Shown here: piece by piece, positions 24,985 to 34,823 of the stretch
How the letters are laid out: each line of letters starts with the position of its first letter
How positions within the stretch are numbered: the first letter of the stretch is position 1
Source of the DNA: UBA1351 sp963677885
Lineage (GTDB): Bacteria > Bacillota > Clostridia > Lachnospirales > Vallitaleaceae
Assembly: GCA_963677885.1 (NCBI GenBank)
Contig: OY782500.1
Span: 2,232,001 to 2,296,000, forward strand
Direction: 5' to 3'
DNA: 64,000 nt
Notes under the pieces: model-generated
The model's database searches: none
Seen by the model: only the letters and a program-made list of their open reading frames with translations
Told to the model about the DNA's origin: nothing
Program-made: the position numbers and the translations under genes

Positions 24985-26304
24985 TTAATACATCTCCATA
25001 TATTCCCCATGAGCCTCAATCAGCTCATCACACATCTTAACAATATCATCAAGGGACAACTCTGCAGCTGTATGGGGATCCAACATAGCTGCCTGGTATA
25101 TTTTCTGTCTGTCCTTAGTTACTGCTGCTTCAATGGTGAGTAATTGAGGATTGATATTGGTCCTGTTCATAGAGGCCAACTGGGTCGGCAATTTCCCAAC
25201 ATGACAGGGATGGATACCGGATCCGTTAACGAGACATGGCACTTCTACACAGGCTTCTGATGGAAGCTCATCAATCAATCCCCTGTTAAGGACATTGCCT
25301 CCGATTTGGATGGCTTGGTCTTTGACCATGGCTTCCATGATTCTAGAGGCGTACTCGTGACTTCTTGAATGTTCAACCTTACCACCTGCCAGCAGGTCAT
25401 CTCTTTGTTTTTCCCAGTTGCCAATCTGTTCCACACACCGTCTTGGATATTCATCCAAAGGTATATTGAATTTCTCAATCAGTTCAGGATAATTGGATTT
25501 AATATAATAAGGATTGTATTCCGCATTATGTTCGCTGGATTCTGTACAGTAGTAACCAAATTTTTCAATATAATCGTAGCGGACCATATCGCCATGTTTT
25601 TCACTTCTATTCTTCTCAGCCGCTCTTTTTCTAATCTCTGGATAAAGGTCATTGCCTTCTTTATCCTGGATGGATAAAAGCCATCCCATGTGGTTGATGC
25701 CTGCAATCACTTCTTTTCTGCCTTCAAGTTTGTCTTCCATATCAAGAGCCTTTAATAAATCTTCAGAGCAGACCTGTACACTGTGACAAAGACCGATAGT
25801 CTTAACCTTGGTAAAACGCTGCATATAGCCAGTCAAGATGGACATAGGATTGGTGTAGTTAAGAAGCCAGGCATCGGGACAAACCTCTTCTATATCATCA
25901 GCAAAGGCTTTCATAACAGGAATGGTTCTAAGGCCGCGCATAATACCACCGATACCAAGTGTATCACCAATGGTTTGCTTAAGACCATATTTCTTGGGAA
26001 TCTCAAAATCCACTACCGTACTTGGCTCATAGCCACCCACCTGGATAGCATTAACAACAAAGGTTGCACCTCTAAGGGCCTCTTTCCTCTCATCCACACC
26101 GCAAAAAGTCTTGATAGTGGCTCTGGATGCGTTCAAAGTCTTATTGATTGACTCAAGAACGGTAAAAGATTCATTGAGGCGGGTTTCATCAATGTCGTAG
26201 AGACAGATTTCACTGTCCCAAAGGGCCTCGCTGCACATAACATCCCCTAATACATTTTTTGCGAATACCGTGCTACCAGCACCTAAAAAAGTAATTTTCA
26301 TCAT
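24985..26304 (-). CDS. GH4 glycosidase, alpha-galactosidase/alpha-glucosidase type
   Basis: A 439-residue NAD-dependent family GH4 enzyme of MelA type. The N-terminal Rossmann motif is FLGAGSTVFAKN. LNYTNPM, the metal-binding cysteine in IGLCHSVQ and the histidine in IAGINHMGW are all present. Such enzymes cleave alpha-glycosides by an oxidation-elimination route needing Mn2+ and NAD+. Cytoplasmic; no signal peptide. It stands alone, divergent from a second AraC regulator. Substrate (alpha-galactoside or alpha-glucoside) cannot be fixed by eye. Confidence 0.92.
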   Translation of the reverse strand: MMKITFLGAGSTVFAKNVLGDVMCSEALWDSEICLYDIDETRLNESFTVLESINKTLNASRATIKTFCGVDERKEALRGATFVVNAIQVGGYEPSTVVDFEIPKKYGLKQTIGDTLGIGGIMRGLRTIPVMKAFADDIEEVCPDAWLLNYTNPMSILTGYMQRFTKVKTIGLCHSVQVCSEDLLKALDMEDKLEGRKEVIAGINHMGWLLSIQDKEGNDLYPEIRKRAAEKNRSEKHGDMVRYDYIEKFGYYCTESSEHNAEYNPYYIKSNYPELIEKFNIPLDEYPRRCVEQIGNWEKQRDDLLAGGKVEHSRSHEYASRIMEAMVKDQAIQIGGNVLNRGLIDELPSEACVEVPCLVNGSGIHPCHVGKLPTQLASMNRTNINPQLLTIEAAVTKDRQKIYQAAMLDPHTAAELSLDDIVKMCDELIEAHGEYMEMY

Positions 26305-26443
26305 ATCTTCTCCTTAAATAAATGTTGATATTATTGTACCAAAGCCTTATCTGGTGTAATATGAACTATGATGTTATTTTTTGCTATTATGTTGTTTAGA
26401 TTCAACTTGTTTATATCATGTTTAAATATAGAAAGGCGATTCC

Positions 26444-27265
26444 ATGTACGACCACCAGGAAGATCAAATTCTTTTTCACCAAAAAATATCCTTAGGCTTA
26501 AATCTGATGTTCTGTGGTTATGAGAAATGTGACCATAACCATAGTTTCGGACCGGCTATCAGGCCCCATTACCTCTTCCATTATATCCTTGACGGCAAGG
26601 GAGCATTAGAGGTGAATGGTCAAACCTATCCTTTAGAGGCCGGCCAGGGCTTTATGATACACCCAGGTGAAACGACGACTTATACAGCTGATGCCACTGA
26701 TCCCTGGCACTATATCTGGTTGGCTTTTGAGGGTCCTGATGCAGACACATTGCTGGCAAATTGCGGTCTTGAAGCCGGTAACTATTCCTATTCCGCTGGT
26801 AACCACGACCTCATTGCCGGTCTTTTTGGAGACCTCCTTTTAAGCGCAAAAAAAGAACCATCCAAAGACCTTTTGCACCTGTCAAAAGCCTATGCCCTTT
26901 TTGACGCCATGAGCACGGACCAGTCTAACCCTCAAAGTCAGGCTCCAGCTTCCCTGCAGAAGGCTGTCTTACTGGTCAAAAGCAATTATGCCTACGACCT
27001 TAAGGTCGCAGACATTGCAAGAGCAGTCGGTTTGGATCGTTCTTATTTATATCGCTTATTTGTTGAAGGAACCGGTATGTCTATTCAGGACTATCTCATC
27101 TCTTACCGACTCAAAGTCGCCAAACAGATGATGTTAGACGGTTCAACCTCTATGACAGAGATTGCCTATTCCTGTGGTTTCAAATCTTCCTCTTCCTTCA
27201 GCCGTCACTTTAAAAATCATTTTGGAATCAGTCCAAAACGCTATCAAAGAGAATACTGTATGTAA
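26444..27265 (+). CDS. AraC family transcriptional regulator
   Basis: A 273-residue regulator with an N-terminal AraC-type cupin (about 25-110: HYLFHYILDGKGALEVNGQTYPLEAGQGFMI) and a C-terminal double HTH (about 170-270: VADIARAVGLDRSYLYRLFVEGTG and MTEIAYSCGFKSSSSFSRHFKNHFGISPKRYQ). It is transcribed away from the GH4 gene across a 139-bp shared region, so it is the likely regulator of that glycosidase. Its stop lies 6 bp from the stop of the convergent gene, with no terminator visible between. Confidence 0.94.
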   Translation: MYDHQEDQILFHQKISLGLNLMFCGYEKCDHNHSFGPAIRPHYLFHYILDGKGALEVNGQTYPLEAGQGFMIHPGETTTYTADATDPWHYIWLAFEGPDADTLLANCGLEAGNYSYSAGNHDLIAGLFGDLLLSAKKEPSKDLLHLSKAYALFDAMSTDQSNPQSQAPASLQKAVLLVKSNYAYDLKVADIARAVGLDRSYLYRLFVEGTGMSIQDYLISYRLKVAKQMMLDGSTSMTEIAYSCGFKSSSSFSRHFKNHFGISPKRYQREYCM

Positions 27266-27271
27266 AAGGCT

Positions 27272-28804
27272 TTATCTAAAGAGATCAAGCAACCTGTCTA
27301 TAAAGCTTTTATCTTCTTCAACAACCACAAGCTCTTCTACTTCCTCTTCCAGACTAATACCACCTGTTCTGAAGAAAAATTGGACAGATTCAATATTGTC
27401 ATTTTTATCCGATACAAAGGAAACAAGTGGTGCATCATCACCCATAAAATCAGCCAGCATGGAGTCAATCTCTTCCTGCATTTGACCTTCCATTTCAGAG
27501 GTTCCCTCTTTAAATGCAGAAGTACCTTCCTTATATTCAACCATGCCGTCCCGAATAGCTTTCAGGCCTTCTTCTATTTCAAGAGAACCTCCATAGATAT
27601 CATCCATAGAACCTGCCAAAAGGGCTGCATTCCAAATATAGGATTTCATGCCGTCTGATACTTGGGATAGACCAGGTGCCATCATCTGGACTCCGTCAAC
27701 GTAAGCAGTCATGCCCTCAGTCAGACCAAAAGTCTGTTGCAATTGGATAAGCATAGGAGCCAGGGCTTCATTGGCACCTAGTATTGCCTGGTAATTGTCT
27801 TTTGTCAGGCTTGGAATTTCCATGCCCATAGCTGTCAGTTGGCTCTCCACTTGACTAAGGGCCCCTTGTTCAAAAGCTGCAACACCCTGTTTAAGGCCCT
27901 CACCCTGCTGACTCATCAGACTTAATCCACCAGATATTTCTTTTAGCCCATCATAGAGAGCGACTCCACCGTAAGCAAACTCATTGATACCGGTTTTGTA
28001 GGCTTTCATTCCCTGAGCCAATTCGGACAGACCATCTGTTAACTGAACCAGTCCATCTTTTAATTCACCGGCACCATCATCCAGTTGGGCAACAGCATCT
28101 GACAGTTCACTGATCTGGTCTGTAAAGGCATCTGTATCCACATCCATATCAAAGACCATTTTCACTGCATTGATATTAATAGGATCCATCTCAAAATCTT
28201 TTACATAGGCAGCTACCTTAAGCCCCGCTTCATTACCAGGTAAGACTGTAAAGGCAATCTGCCTTTGACCGGCAGCATCCACAATGGTCGCTCCCTCAGC
28301 CTTTACGTGACTGGCTACAGAACCTGATAAGGCAATCTGAATCTGAAGGGCATAGTGATCGAAGAAGTATGCTTTTTCAGCATTGCCTTGACTAACTTTA
28401 ATATCTATACCCAATTCTCCACTTGCACCAGCCAATTCTTCAGCCTTCACTTCTTTACCGTCCAAGGTATATACCAGGTCAAAATCCCATGGAGCCTGGT
28501 CTCCGGAAAGCATTCCCTGATAATAGAAGATTTCATCTGATGTAGGGATTTCTATATAGCCATCACCAACTGTTAAAGGATCTGTTGATGACAGGTTTTC
28601 AACCTCACTGTAGCTGCCGTAATCCACATCATGTCCATGAACGCCGTTAACGACATACATGTAATCCAGACTTCCGTCTTCCTTAAGGACACCATAAACG
28701 GCTTCTTCTTTATAATTATCAACATCGACGGCCTGTATCAAGCTTCCTGCAAAAACAATGACAAGAATCAAAATCATGGCCAGGGTTCGTTTTAAACTAC
28801 GCAT
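27272..28804 (-). CDS. Secreted/anchored protein with X3-Leu-X2-Gly heptad repeats, MMPL partner
   Basis: About 510 residues from the ATG at 28804, which follows AGGAGG and overlaps the MMPL stop by 8 bp; a longer frame upstream is not needed. One N-terminal hydrophobic segment (about 5-25) ends in a possible signal cleavage site. Residues 250-430 carry repeats such as LKDGLVQLTDGLSELAQG, the YhgE-like heptad that forms long helices. The C-terminus is acidic and shows no second membrane helix. Genes of this type often accompany MMPL transporters; I infer an extracytoplasmic adaptor or channel element. Confidence 0.82.
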   Translation of the reverse strand: MRSLKRTLAMILILVIVFAGSLIQAVDVDNYKEEAVYGVLKEDGSLDYMYVVNGVHGHDVDYGSYSEVENLSSTDPLTVGDGYIEIPTSDEIFYYQGMLSGDQAPWDFDLVYTLDGKEVKAEELAGASGELGIDIKVSQGNAEKAYFFDHYALQIQIALSGSVASHVKAEGATIVDAAGQRQIAFTVLPGNEAGLKVAAYVKDFEMDPININAVKMVFDMDVDTDAFTDQISELSDAVAQLDDGAGELKDGLVQLTDGLSELAQGMKAYKTGINEFAYGGVALYDGLKEISGGLSLMSQQGEGLKQGVAAFEQGALSQVESQLTAMGMEIPSLTKDNYQAILGANEALAPMLIQLQQTFGLTEGMTAYVDGVQMMAPGLSQVSDGMKSYIWNAALLAGSMDDIYGGSLEIEEGLKAIRDGMVEYKEGTSAFKEGTSEMEGQMQEEIDSMLADFMGDDAPLVSFVSDKNDNIESVQFFFRTGGISLEEEVEELVVVEEDKSFIDRLLDLFR

Positions 28805-30902
28805 GAGTTCCTTCCTCCTTTTCTGATTTCTCTTCATCCATATGTAAATGATGGAAACCATGTCCAAGTGTTGTGTACTGTATCAGCTTATCAAACAAGA
28901 CCAAGAGAGCCGGTAAAACGGCTACGACCATAACAAAGGATAAGACAGTACCTCTTCCAAGAAGAAGTCCCAGCTCTTTGATTAGGGCCTGGCCAGTTGT
29001 AGCTGCCAGGGTAAATCCGGCAGTTGCCAGAATAGTTGCAGATATAAGAACTGCAGCAACATTGTTTGTAAGGGCATGCCACATGGCATCTCGTTTGTGC
29101 ATTTCTTTTCTTGCGTCTAAATATCTGTGGGTCATGAGAATGGCATAATCTACTGTGGCCCCCAGTTGAACCGTACTTAGAATCAGATAGCCGATAAAAC
29201 TAATGGTAATACCTGAAAAATAAGGTACGGAAAGGTTAATCCATATAGCTGATTCAATAGTAAAAATCAAGATGAGCGGTATTGTTAGCGACCTAAAGGT
29301 CAGGAGTAAAACGATGAAAATACCGATAACTGCAATCAAATTAATTCTAGCCAAATCGATCGCCACTACATTTTTCATATCATTCAAGGTTGGTGGCTGA
29401 CCGGCTAAATAATACTCATCGTAGTGACTGGCAGCAATGTCCTTAATGGTATCAACCGCCTCAAAAGACCTGTCACCTTCATTCGCAAGATTGGTGTAGA
29501 GAATAATCCTTGCAAAATTTTCTGAATAAAAATTATCAACCGCTTCTTCAGGTACATATTCCAGAGGAACCTTTGTGCCGACCATGTTACCATAGGCAAC
29601 GACTTCTTTCATAAAAGGAAGTTCCCTAAGGTCATCAATCAACTCCACTTCCAAAGTTCTCTCTTGTCTGGGAACCATAAGGAGAAGAACCTGGTCATTA
29701 CCGAAAGTTTCCTCAATGGCAGCCTTGTCCCTAGCTGATCTGGATTCTTCAGTCTCAATATCCATTCCGTACATAAACTCAACACTGGATTGTCCTAAGA
29801 ATGCCGGAACTACAAGTAGAAGAGACAAGATCAGCATTGGAATTCTTATTTTAAGAAGCATCCGGCTTAAACCACCTGGATGAGGCATGAAATTCTTATG
29901 CATGGTCTTATCAATCCACTTATAAAAGATTAAGGTGACCACCGGAAGGAAAACCATAACACTGATAAAACTTAAGGCAATACCCTTGAAAAGATTAATA
30001 CCCAGGTCTGCACCGATTCCAAACCGCATGAATATCAAGGCCGAGAAACCAATAATCGTTGTCAGTGCGCTGGCAGCAACCGTAGGCATGGATTCTTTCA
30101 TGGCATGAAACATGGCTTCATTGGGTTCATAGGTCTTTCTTTTTTCTGTAAAACTGTGTAAGAGGAAAATAGCATAGTCCATGGAAACCGCCAACTGGAG
30201 AATAGGACTAACGGTTTTGGTAATAAAGGAGATTTCCCCTAAAAACACATTAGACCCCATGTTGATAAGAATGGCTATCCCAATGGTTCCCATAAAGAAT
30301 ATAGGTTCAATCCAGGAGTCTGTGGCAATGATCAGCATAATAACGATGATTGGCAAAAGAATCATCATAGCATTGGCCACTTCAGAAACAGCTCCCATCT
30401 GTGTGCTTGCCGTACCTAAGGCTTCACCGGTTATGGCATTATCCTCACCGATAACCTCATAAACGCCTTCAACTGCTCCACCTTCCATTCCACTGGCTAT
30501 GACCAGGGAGTAAAGGGCTGTTTCATCTTTATAGTAGGAGTTCCTTATATCCTCATCCAAGTATGTGACCGGGACTGAAATCAATTGGTCCTTACCAACC
30601 ACATCATCCAACCACATGACTTCCTCAACCCCTTCAACAGCCAGGAGTCTGTCTTTCATATCTAGAGCTTCCTGAATGGACAGGTCTTTTACCATAACCG
30701 TCAGGTTAGGCATACCTTGGTCAAACTCAGCTTCCAGAACATCAATGGCCTGGGTTGAATTGGCTTCTTTCGGTAGATAATCAATCATATTGTAGTTGAC
30801 TGACGTACCCGAAAGTAATAATAAACTGAGTACAATGGCAATACCAAAAAGTACAAGAATCGTCTTTCGAAACTTAATGATGCCATGAAGTATTTGATTC
30901 AT
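28797..30902 (-). CDS. MMPL/RND family transporter
   Basis: A 701-residue membrane protein with the duplicated RND layout. A first helix (about 13-32) precedes an outer domain (about 40-170), then five or six helices (170-350). A second outer loop and another helix bundle from about 520 follow. MMPL motifs include the proton-relay region AVSMDYAIFLLHSF and its copy GATVDYAILMTHRY. It probably exports a lipid or hydrophobic compound. It is co-transcribed with the heptad-repeat partner and divergent from a TetR regulator. Confidence 0.92.
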   Translation of the reverse strand: MNQILHGIIKFRKTILVLFGIAIVLSLLLLSGTSVNYNMIDYLPKEANSTQAIDVLEAEFDQGMPNLTVMVKDLSIQEALDMKDRLLAVEGVEEVMWLDDVVGKDQLISVPVTYLDEDIRNSYYKDETALYSLVIASGMEGGAVEGVYEVIGEDNAITGEALGTASTQMGAVSEVANAMMILLPIIVIMLIIATDSWIEPIFFMGTIGIAILINMGSNVFLGEISFITKTVSPILQLAVSMDYAIFLLHSFTEKRKTYEPNEAMFHAMKESMPTVAASALTTIIGFSALIFMRFGIGADLGINLFKGIALSFISVMVFLPVVTLIFYKWIDKTMHKNFMPHPGGLSRMLLKIRIPMLILSLLLVVPAFLGQSSVEFMYGMDIETEESRSARDKAAIEETFGNDQVLLLMVPRQERTLEVELIDDLRELPFMKEVVAYGNMVGTKVPLEYVPEEAVDNFYSENFARIILYTNLANEGDRSFEAVDTIKDIAASHYDEYYLAGQPPTLNDMKNVVAIDLARINLIAVIGIFIVLLLTFRSLTIPLILIFTIESAIWINLSVPYFSGITISFIGYLILSTVQLGATVDYAILMTHRYLDARKEMHKRDAMWHALTNNVAAVLISATILATAGFTLAATTGQALIKELGLLLGRGTVLSFVMVVAVLPALLVLFDKLIQYTTLGHGFHHLHMDEEKSEKEEGTHA

Positions 30903-30943
30903 GTATTGCCTCCTTTTTAAACATTGTGTATAATAACTGTGAC

Positions 30944-31013
30944 GTTGTTTATTTTATAGAGTCTCTGTTGGAAAATCAACAGACAGATGTCTTGAGTCTG
31001 GTAAATAAACAAC
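30944..31013. promoter_or_regulatory. Inverted operator-like repeat between MMPL and TetR genes
   Basis: GTTGTTTATTT (30944-30954) and AAATAAACAAC (31003-31013) are perfect 11-bp inverted copies 48 bp apart. They lie in the 165-bp divergent promoter region. A third TGTT...AACA-type sequence follows at about 31027-31042. Likely binding sites for the adjacent TetR regulator, one for each promoter. Confidence 0.6.
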
Positions 31014-31067
31014 ACATTAGGCGTTTATGTTGAACAAACATCATACCAGGATGTTTTGGAGGGTTTT

Positions 31068-31640
31068 ATGGAAAAAAAAGAAGACCGCAGGGTCAAAATG
31101 ACCAAGTTATTGCTTAAAGAAAGTCTCATCCGTCTAATGGAAGAGAAAGACATCAATAAAATCACTATTACTGAAATCTGTCAGGATGCTGATATCAATA
31201 GAGCAACCTTCTATGCCCATTTTTCTGACCAATTCGATTTACTCAACAGCATTGAAGAAGAGTATGTTGCCAAAATCATGACAGACATAAACTATAAAGA
31301 CAGAGACAAGGAAGATATTTCCCAATTCATCTTGGATATCCTTTATTTTATCAAGGAAAATGACCGTTTTTCCAGAATTCTTCTTAGTGACCGGGAGGAT
31401 ATATCCTTTCTCAAGCAACTGGTTAGCTTAATCTATGAGGAATTTCTAAGGGACCTCAAAGGAAGAGATAATTCCAACCTGCTTAAAGGTGAATTAGTTT
31501 TTTCCTTTATTCTGCTGGGTAGTGCTGGTATCATTCAAAAATGGATTGAAGACGGCTACCACTTACCGGAAAAAGAACTGGCAGACCTAATTACTGATCT
31601 GACCGTTTATCCTCTTCGTAATATGGGTATAGACTTCTGA
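31068..31640 (+). CDS. TetR/AcrR family regulator
   Basis: About 190 residues from the ATG at 31068, placed right after GGAGGG. The N-terminal HTH (about 12-55) reads IRLMEEKDINKITITEICQDADINRATFYAHFSD. The C-terminal part is all helical, of the kind that binds hydrophobic ligands. It is divergent from the MMPL operon and presumably represses it until an exported compound or drug binds. Confidence 0.92.
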   Translation: MEKKEDRRVKMTKLLLKESLIRLMEEKDINKITITEICQDADINRATFYAHFSDQFDLLNSIEEEYVAKIMTDINYKDRDKEDISQFILDILYFIKENDRFSRILLSDREDISFLKQLVSLIYEEFLRDLKGRDNSNLLKGELVFSFILLGSAGIIQKWIEDGYHLPEKELADLITDLTVYPLRNMGIDF

Positions 31641-31722
31641 ACTATTGATAGACCTTATGTGTAGAGATATAATTAATATATACAGTTCATATATTGAGAC
31701 CATTTCTACAAAGGAGGAGACT

Positions 31723-32775
31723 ATGATTTTTAAACAACTCAACCCTGGCCCTTGTAAAACCTATCTGATGGTCAACAACCAGGATGCCGCTCTTATCGAC
31801 CCTGTTATCGATCACACCTCTGAATACCTGGAGATGCTTAAGGATGACAAGCTCAATCTTAAGCTGGTCATTGACACCCATACCCATGCCGACCACATTT
31901 CTGCCGGACCTTCCCTTCGAGATGCAACAGACTGCGATTATATGATGCATGTAAGTGCTCCGCCAAAATGTGTAACCCATCGGGTAAAAGACCAGGATAT
32001 TATTGACGTCGTTGGCCAAAAGGCATTAGTCCTTGAAACTCCAGGTCATACCAAAGATTCCATTTCCCTTCTTTTTGAAGATAAGCTTTTTAGTGGAGAT
32101 TTCCTCTTTTTAGACGATGCCGGTGCAGGCAGAGACGACTTGCCTGGTGGTGATCCTGAAGACCACTGGAACAGCTTATTAAAACTCTCAAAAGTTGATG
32201 ACCGAGTCCTTGTCTATCCTGCCCATGAATATAGAAACCGACAGCCATCTTCCCTTGGCAACCAGCGAAAAACCAACCCTCATCTCAAGCATACCTCCAA
32301 AGAAGAATTTATTGACTATATCAATGAACTCAAGTTAGGACCTGCTGCCTGGATGAAAGATGTCCTAAAGGCCAATTACAAGTGCGCTATGGATCCCCAC
32401 GCTGCCTGGATACCGACAGATGTTCCTGCCTGCGAAATAAAAGGAACGATGAATCCTAATGCCGCCAACATTGAAGTTAAGTATATTTCTGCCGGTGAGA
32501 TCAGCGACCACCCTCAAGCCCTACTTCTAGATGTAAGAGAACCAATGGAGCTTACCGGAGAATTAGGCAGCCTTCAGGGCGTCAAAAACATTCCCGTAGG
32601 ACAACTGACCTTTAGAATTGATGAACTCAGGGATTATATGGATCACGAAATCATTCTGGTTTGCCGGTCAGGCGCAAGGGCTACAACAGCAGCCCAGATC
32701 CTGACAACCGGTGGCTACACCAAGACGATGGTTTTAGATGGAGGCATGATTGCCTATAACCATATTGCCAATTAA
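31723..32775 (+). CDS. MBL-fold hydrolase fused to rhodanese domain
   Basis: A 350-residue protein from the ATG preceded by AAGGAGGAG. The first 210 residues or so form a metallo-beta-lactamase fold with the metal motif HTHADH, a later HT in ETPGHTKDS, DFLFLDDAGAGRDDLPGG and PAHEY. This set resembles persulfide dioxygenase (ETHE1-like). The C-terminal rhodanese domain (about 250-350) has the active-site loop VCRSGARA with its catalytic cysteine. A role in sulfide or persulfide metabolism is likely. It follows the TetR gene but has its own ribosome-binding site and 82-bp gap. Confidence 0.9.
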   Translation: MIFKQLNPGPCKTYLMVNNQDAALIDPVIDHTSEYLEMLKDDKLNLKLVIDTHTHADHISAGPSLRDATDCDYMMHVSAPPKCVTHRVKDQDIIDVVGQKALVLETPGHTKDSISLLFEDKLFSGDFLFLDDAGAGRDDLPGGDPEDHWNSLLKLSKVDDRVLVYPAHEYRNRQPSSLGNQRKTNPHLKHTSKEEFIDYINELKLGPAAWMKDVLKANYKCAMDPHAAWIPTDVPACEIKGTMNPNAANIEVKYISAGEISDHPQALLLDVREPMELTGELGSLQGVKNIPVGQLTFRIDELRDYMDHEIILVCRSGARATTAAQILTTGGYTKTMVLDGGMIAYNHIAN

Positions 32776-32825
32776 GTCATTTGACCATTGCAACCGAGGC
32801 TGACATATTATACACTTAAACCACT

Positions 32826-33938
32826 ATGAAAAAAGAATTATTTATTCCCCCAAAAGACAATTACAAAGTAGTTGCCATAAGTGATATCCATGGACATGAC
32901 CAGATCTTCGATTCCCTTTTGGATCAGCTGAATCTGGAAGATGATGACCATCTGATTATCATTGGTGACTTTATCAATAAAGGGCCAAACAGCCTGAAAA
33001 CCCTAAGGCGTATGATGGAATTATCATCAAGACCTCATACAACTATTTTAAAAGGGAATCATGAATATTTCATCTGCAAGTATTTATTCAGCGGTGAGAC
33101 AGACATCAATTATTTTACCAATGATAAGTTTCTTGAATTCATTATCAACTGGCCCTTCGAATCCATTCTTAAAGATTTTTGCAAGGACCAGGGGATGACC
33201 ATTGATACCTTTACTGATTTCGAATCCCTTCGAACCATGATTTTTGACCACTATGAAAAAGAAGCCCATTTCATCAACAATCTACCGATTCTGGCTCACT
33301 TGGATGATATGGTCTTCGTTCATGGTGGCTATGACGCCTCTTATGATGTTGATCTTGACGAAGGGAAATTTCTTAAGTTTGATGATTTTAATCACCTAAG
33401 CGGTGTTCAGGAAAAAACGGTTATCGTCGGTCACTGGCCCACTTCCAATCTTAGGATTAACCGTAACTCCAACCAGCCTCTTTTTAATGATGAAAAGAAG
33501 ATTATCTCTATTGACGGCGGTCTTGGCGTTAAGACTTCTGGAGAACTAAACGCCCTCATCATAGAGAAAGAAAAGGGTAAGAAACATATTCATTATATCC
33601 AGGAAAATTCCTTTACCAAGAAAACCATCAAGGAAACCCATGTTTTCGACATAGAAGATAAGATCTTCGTCAATTATCCACATTTTGACCTGGAACTCAT
33701 TGAAAAAGGTCCCTTAATGACCAAGTGCCGCCACGTCCATACCGGCAAAGTTCTGACAATTTTTAACTCTTTGCTGGATTTCACCGGCGACCAGCCTAAA
33801 GTTATGACTACCTATATCAACCACTTCCTTAATCTTGAACCAGGGACAGTCGTTGAGCTGGTTATGACCTATGATGACTGTGCCTTGGTCAAGTATGGTA
33901 ATGAATTTGGTTGGATACTGACCAGACAGCTGGACTAG
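32826..33938 (+). CDS. Calcineurin-like metallophosphoesterase
   Basis: A 370-residue protein whose first 220 residues contain the metallophosphoesterase signatures SDIHGHD, GDFINKGPNS, KGNHEY, FVHGGYD and GHWPTS, resembling bacterial PPP-type phosphatases and diadenosine tetraphosphatase. The remaining C-terminal part (about 260-370) is unassigned. There is no Shine-Dalgarno before the ATG and an in-frame stop three codons upstream, so this ATG is the first possible one. Its stop overlaps the convergent Crp/Fnr stop by 3 bp. Confidence 0.88.
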   Translation: MKKELFIPPKDNYKVVAISDIHGHDQIFDSLLDQLNLEDDDHLIIIGDFINKGPNSLKTLRRMMELSSRPHTTILKGNHEYFICKYLFSGETDINYFTNDKFLEFIINWPFESILKDFCKDQGMTIDTFTDFESLRTMIFDHYEKEAHFINNLPILAHLDDMVFVHGGYDASYDVDLDEGKFLKFDDFNHLSGVQEKTVIVGHWPTSNLRINRNSNQPLFNDEKKIISIDGGLGVKTSGELNALIIEKEKGKKHIHYIQENSFTKKTIKETHVFDIEDKIFVNYPHFDLELIEKGPLMTKCRHVHTGKVLTIFNSLLDFTGDQPKVMTTYINHFLNLEPGTVVELVMTYDDCALVKYGNEFGWILTRQLD

Positions 33939-34621
33939 TCAAAACGATACATATCCCCGGCCAGGTCCTTCATAGCCGGTTCATCAAGAATCTCTATCCA
34001 TTTACCGTCTTTGAGAATGAGACCATCCTCTTCCAGCTCTTTAAAAGTCCGGCTGATATGACGGTAGGTGGCACCTAAATGATCGGCCACATCTGTCATT
34101 GATGTGAACAGCTTAAACCTTGAACTATCTTCCATATGAAGCACCAGATATCCTGCCAGCTTTACTTTTAAAGGCTGGCATAAGTTTTGGGAACTGATAT
34201 GGGTGATATTGTTAAGCCGCCTCCCCAGGGAATCAGCGATGAATCTTAAAAAAGGCGGATAGTCATAGCAGGTCTTCTCTACATATTTTCTGACCACGCC
34301 AATAACAATAAGGTCTGTCACTGCCTGGGCATTGGCGCTATAAGTCTCTTTTTTGAAAAGTTCAAGATCACCATAGGAATTGGGGGCAGATTCAACGTTA
34401 ATCAAATAGACTTTGCCGTTATCCTGGCTAGTAAAAACCTTAACCTTCCCCTTTACCAGTAGATACATATAATCAAAATCCTGATCTCTACGACAGAGAA
34501 ATTCTCCCTTTTCAAAACTGAACAACCGAGCTTCCTGTCTCCACCCCTCTCTAAAGATCTCATCATAGTGATATGCTTTAGCATATTTATCCAGCAACTT
34601 ACTGGTCTCAAATCTTTTCAT
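33935..34621 (-). CDS. Crp/Fnr family transcriptional regulator
   Basis: About 228 residues. An N-terminal cyclic-nucleotide-binding-like beta barrel (about 25-135: FSFEKGEFLCRRDQDFDYMYLLVKGKVKVF) is followed by a C-terminal winged HTH (about 165-225: MTDVADHLGATYRHISRTFKELEEDGLI). There is no N-terminal cysteine cluster, so it is not an Fe-S Fnr; the effector is unknown. The ATG has only a weak AGAAGA before it. It is divergent from the YdcZ-type transporter pair, a likely target. Confidence 0.9.
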   Translation of the reverse strand: MKRFETSKLLDKYAKAYHYDEIFREGWRQEARLFSFEKGEFLCRRDQDFDYMYLLVKGKVKVFTSQDNGKVYLINVESAPNSYGDLELFKKETYSANAQAVTDLIVIGVVRKYVEKTCYDYPPFLRFIADSLGRRLNNITHISSQNLCQPLKVKLAGYLVLHMEDSSRFKLFTSMTDVADHLGATYRHISRTFKELEEDGLILKDGKWIEILDEPAMKDLAGDMYRFD

Positions 34622-34823
34622 TCTTCTATACAAACCTAATCAATATTAGTCCAATCAGGCTTTCTCCTTCCTATATGAAACGCCAATCCTTTAAAATCTA
34701 AAAACAGGACATTTGTCATGTTTTTCTTTATTATATCATGATACCCTCTATCTATAGCAATAGACGATTAAGATAATTGAAAATATATAACCGATTGATT
34801 GCATTGATAAAAAGGAGCCTTAT

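Noticed and set aside
34634..34823. FNR/CRP box between the Crp/Fnr gene and the YdcZ-type transporter pair
   Set aside because: TTGAT- and ATCA-like fragments occur but no TTGAT-N4-ATCAA or TGTGA-N6-TCACA palindrome is present. The region otherwise shows only the start of the two divergent genes.
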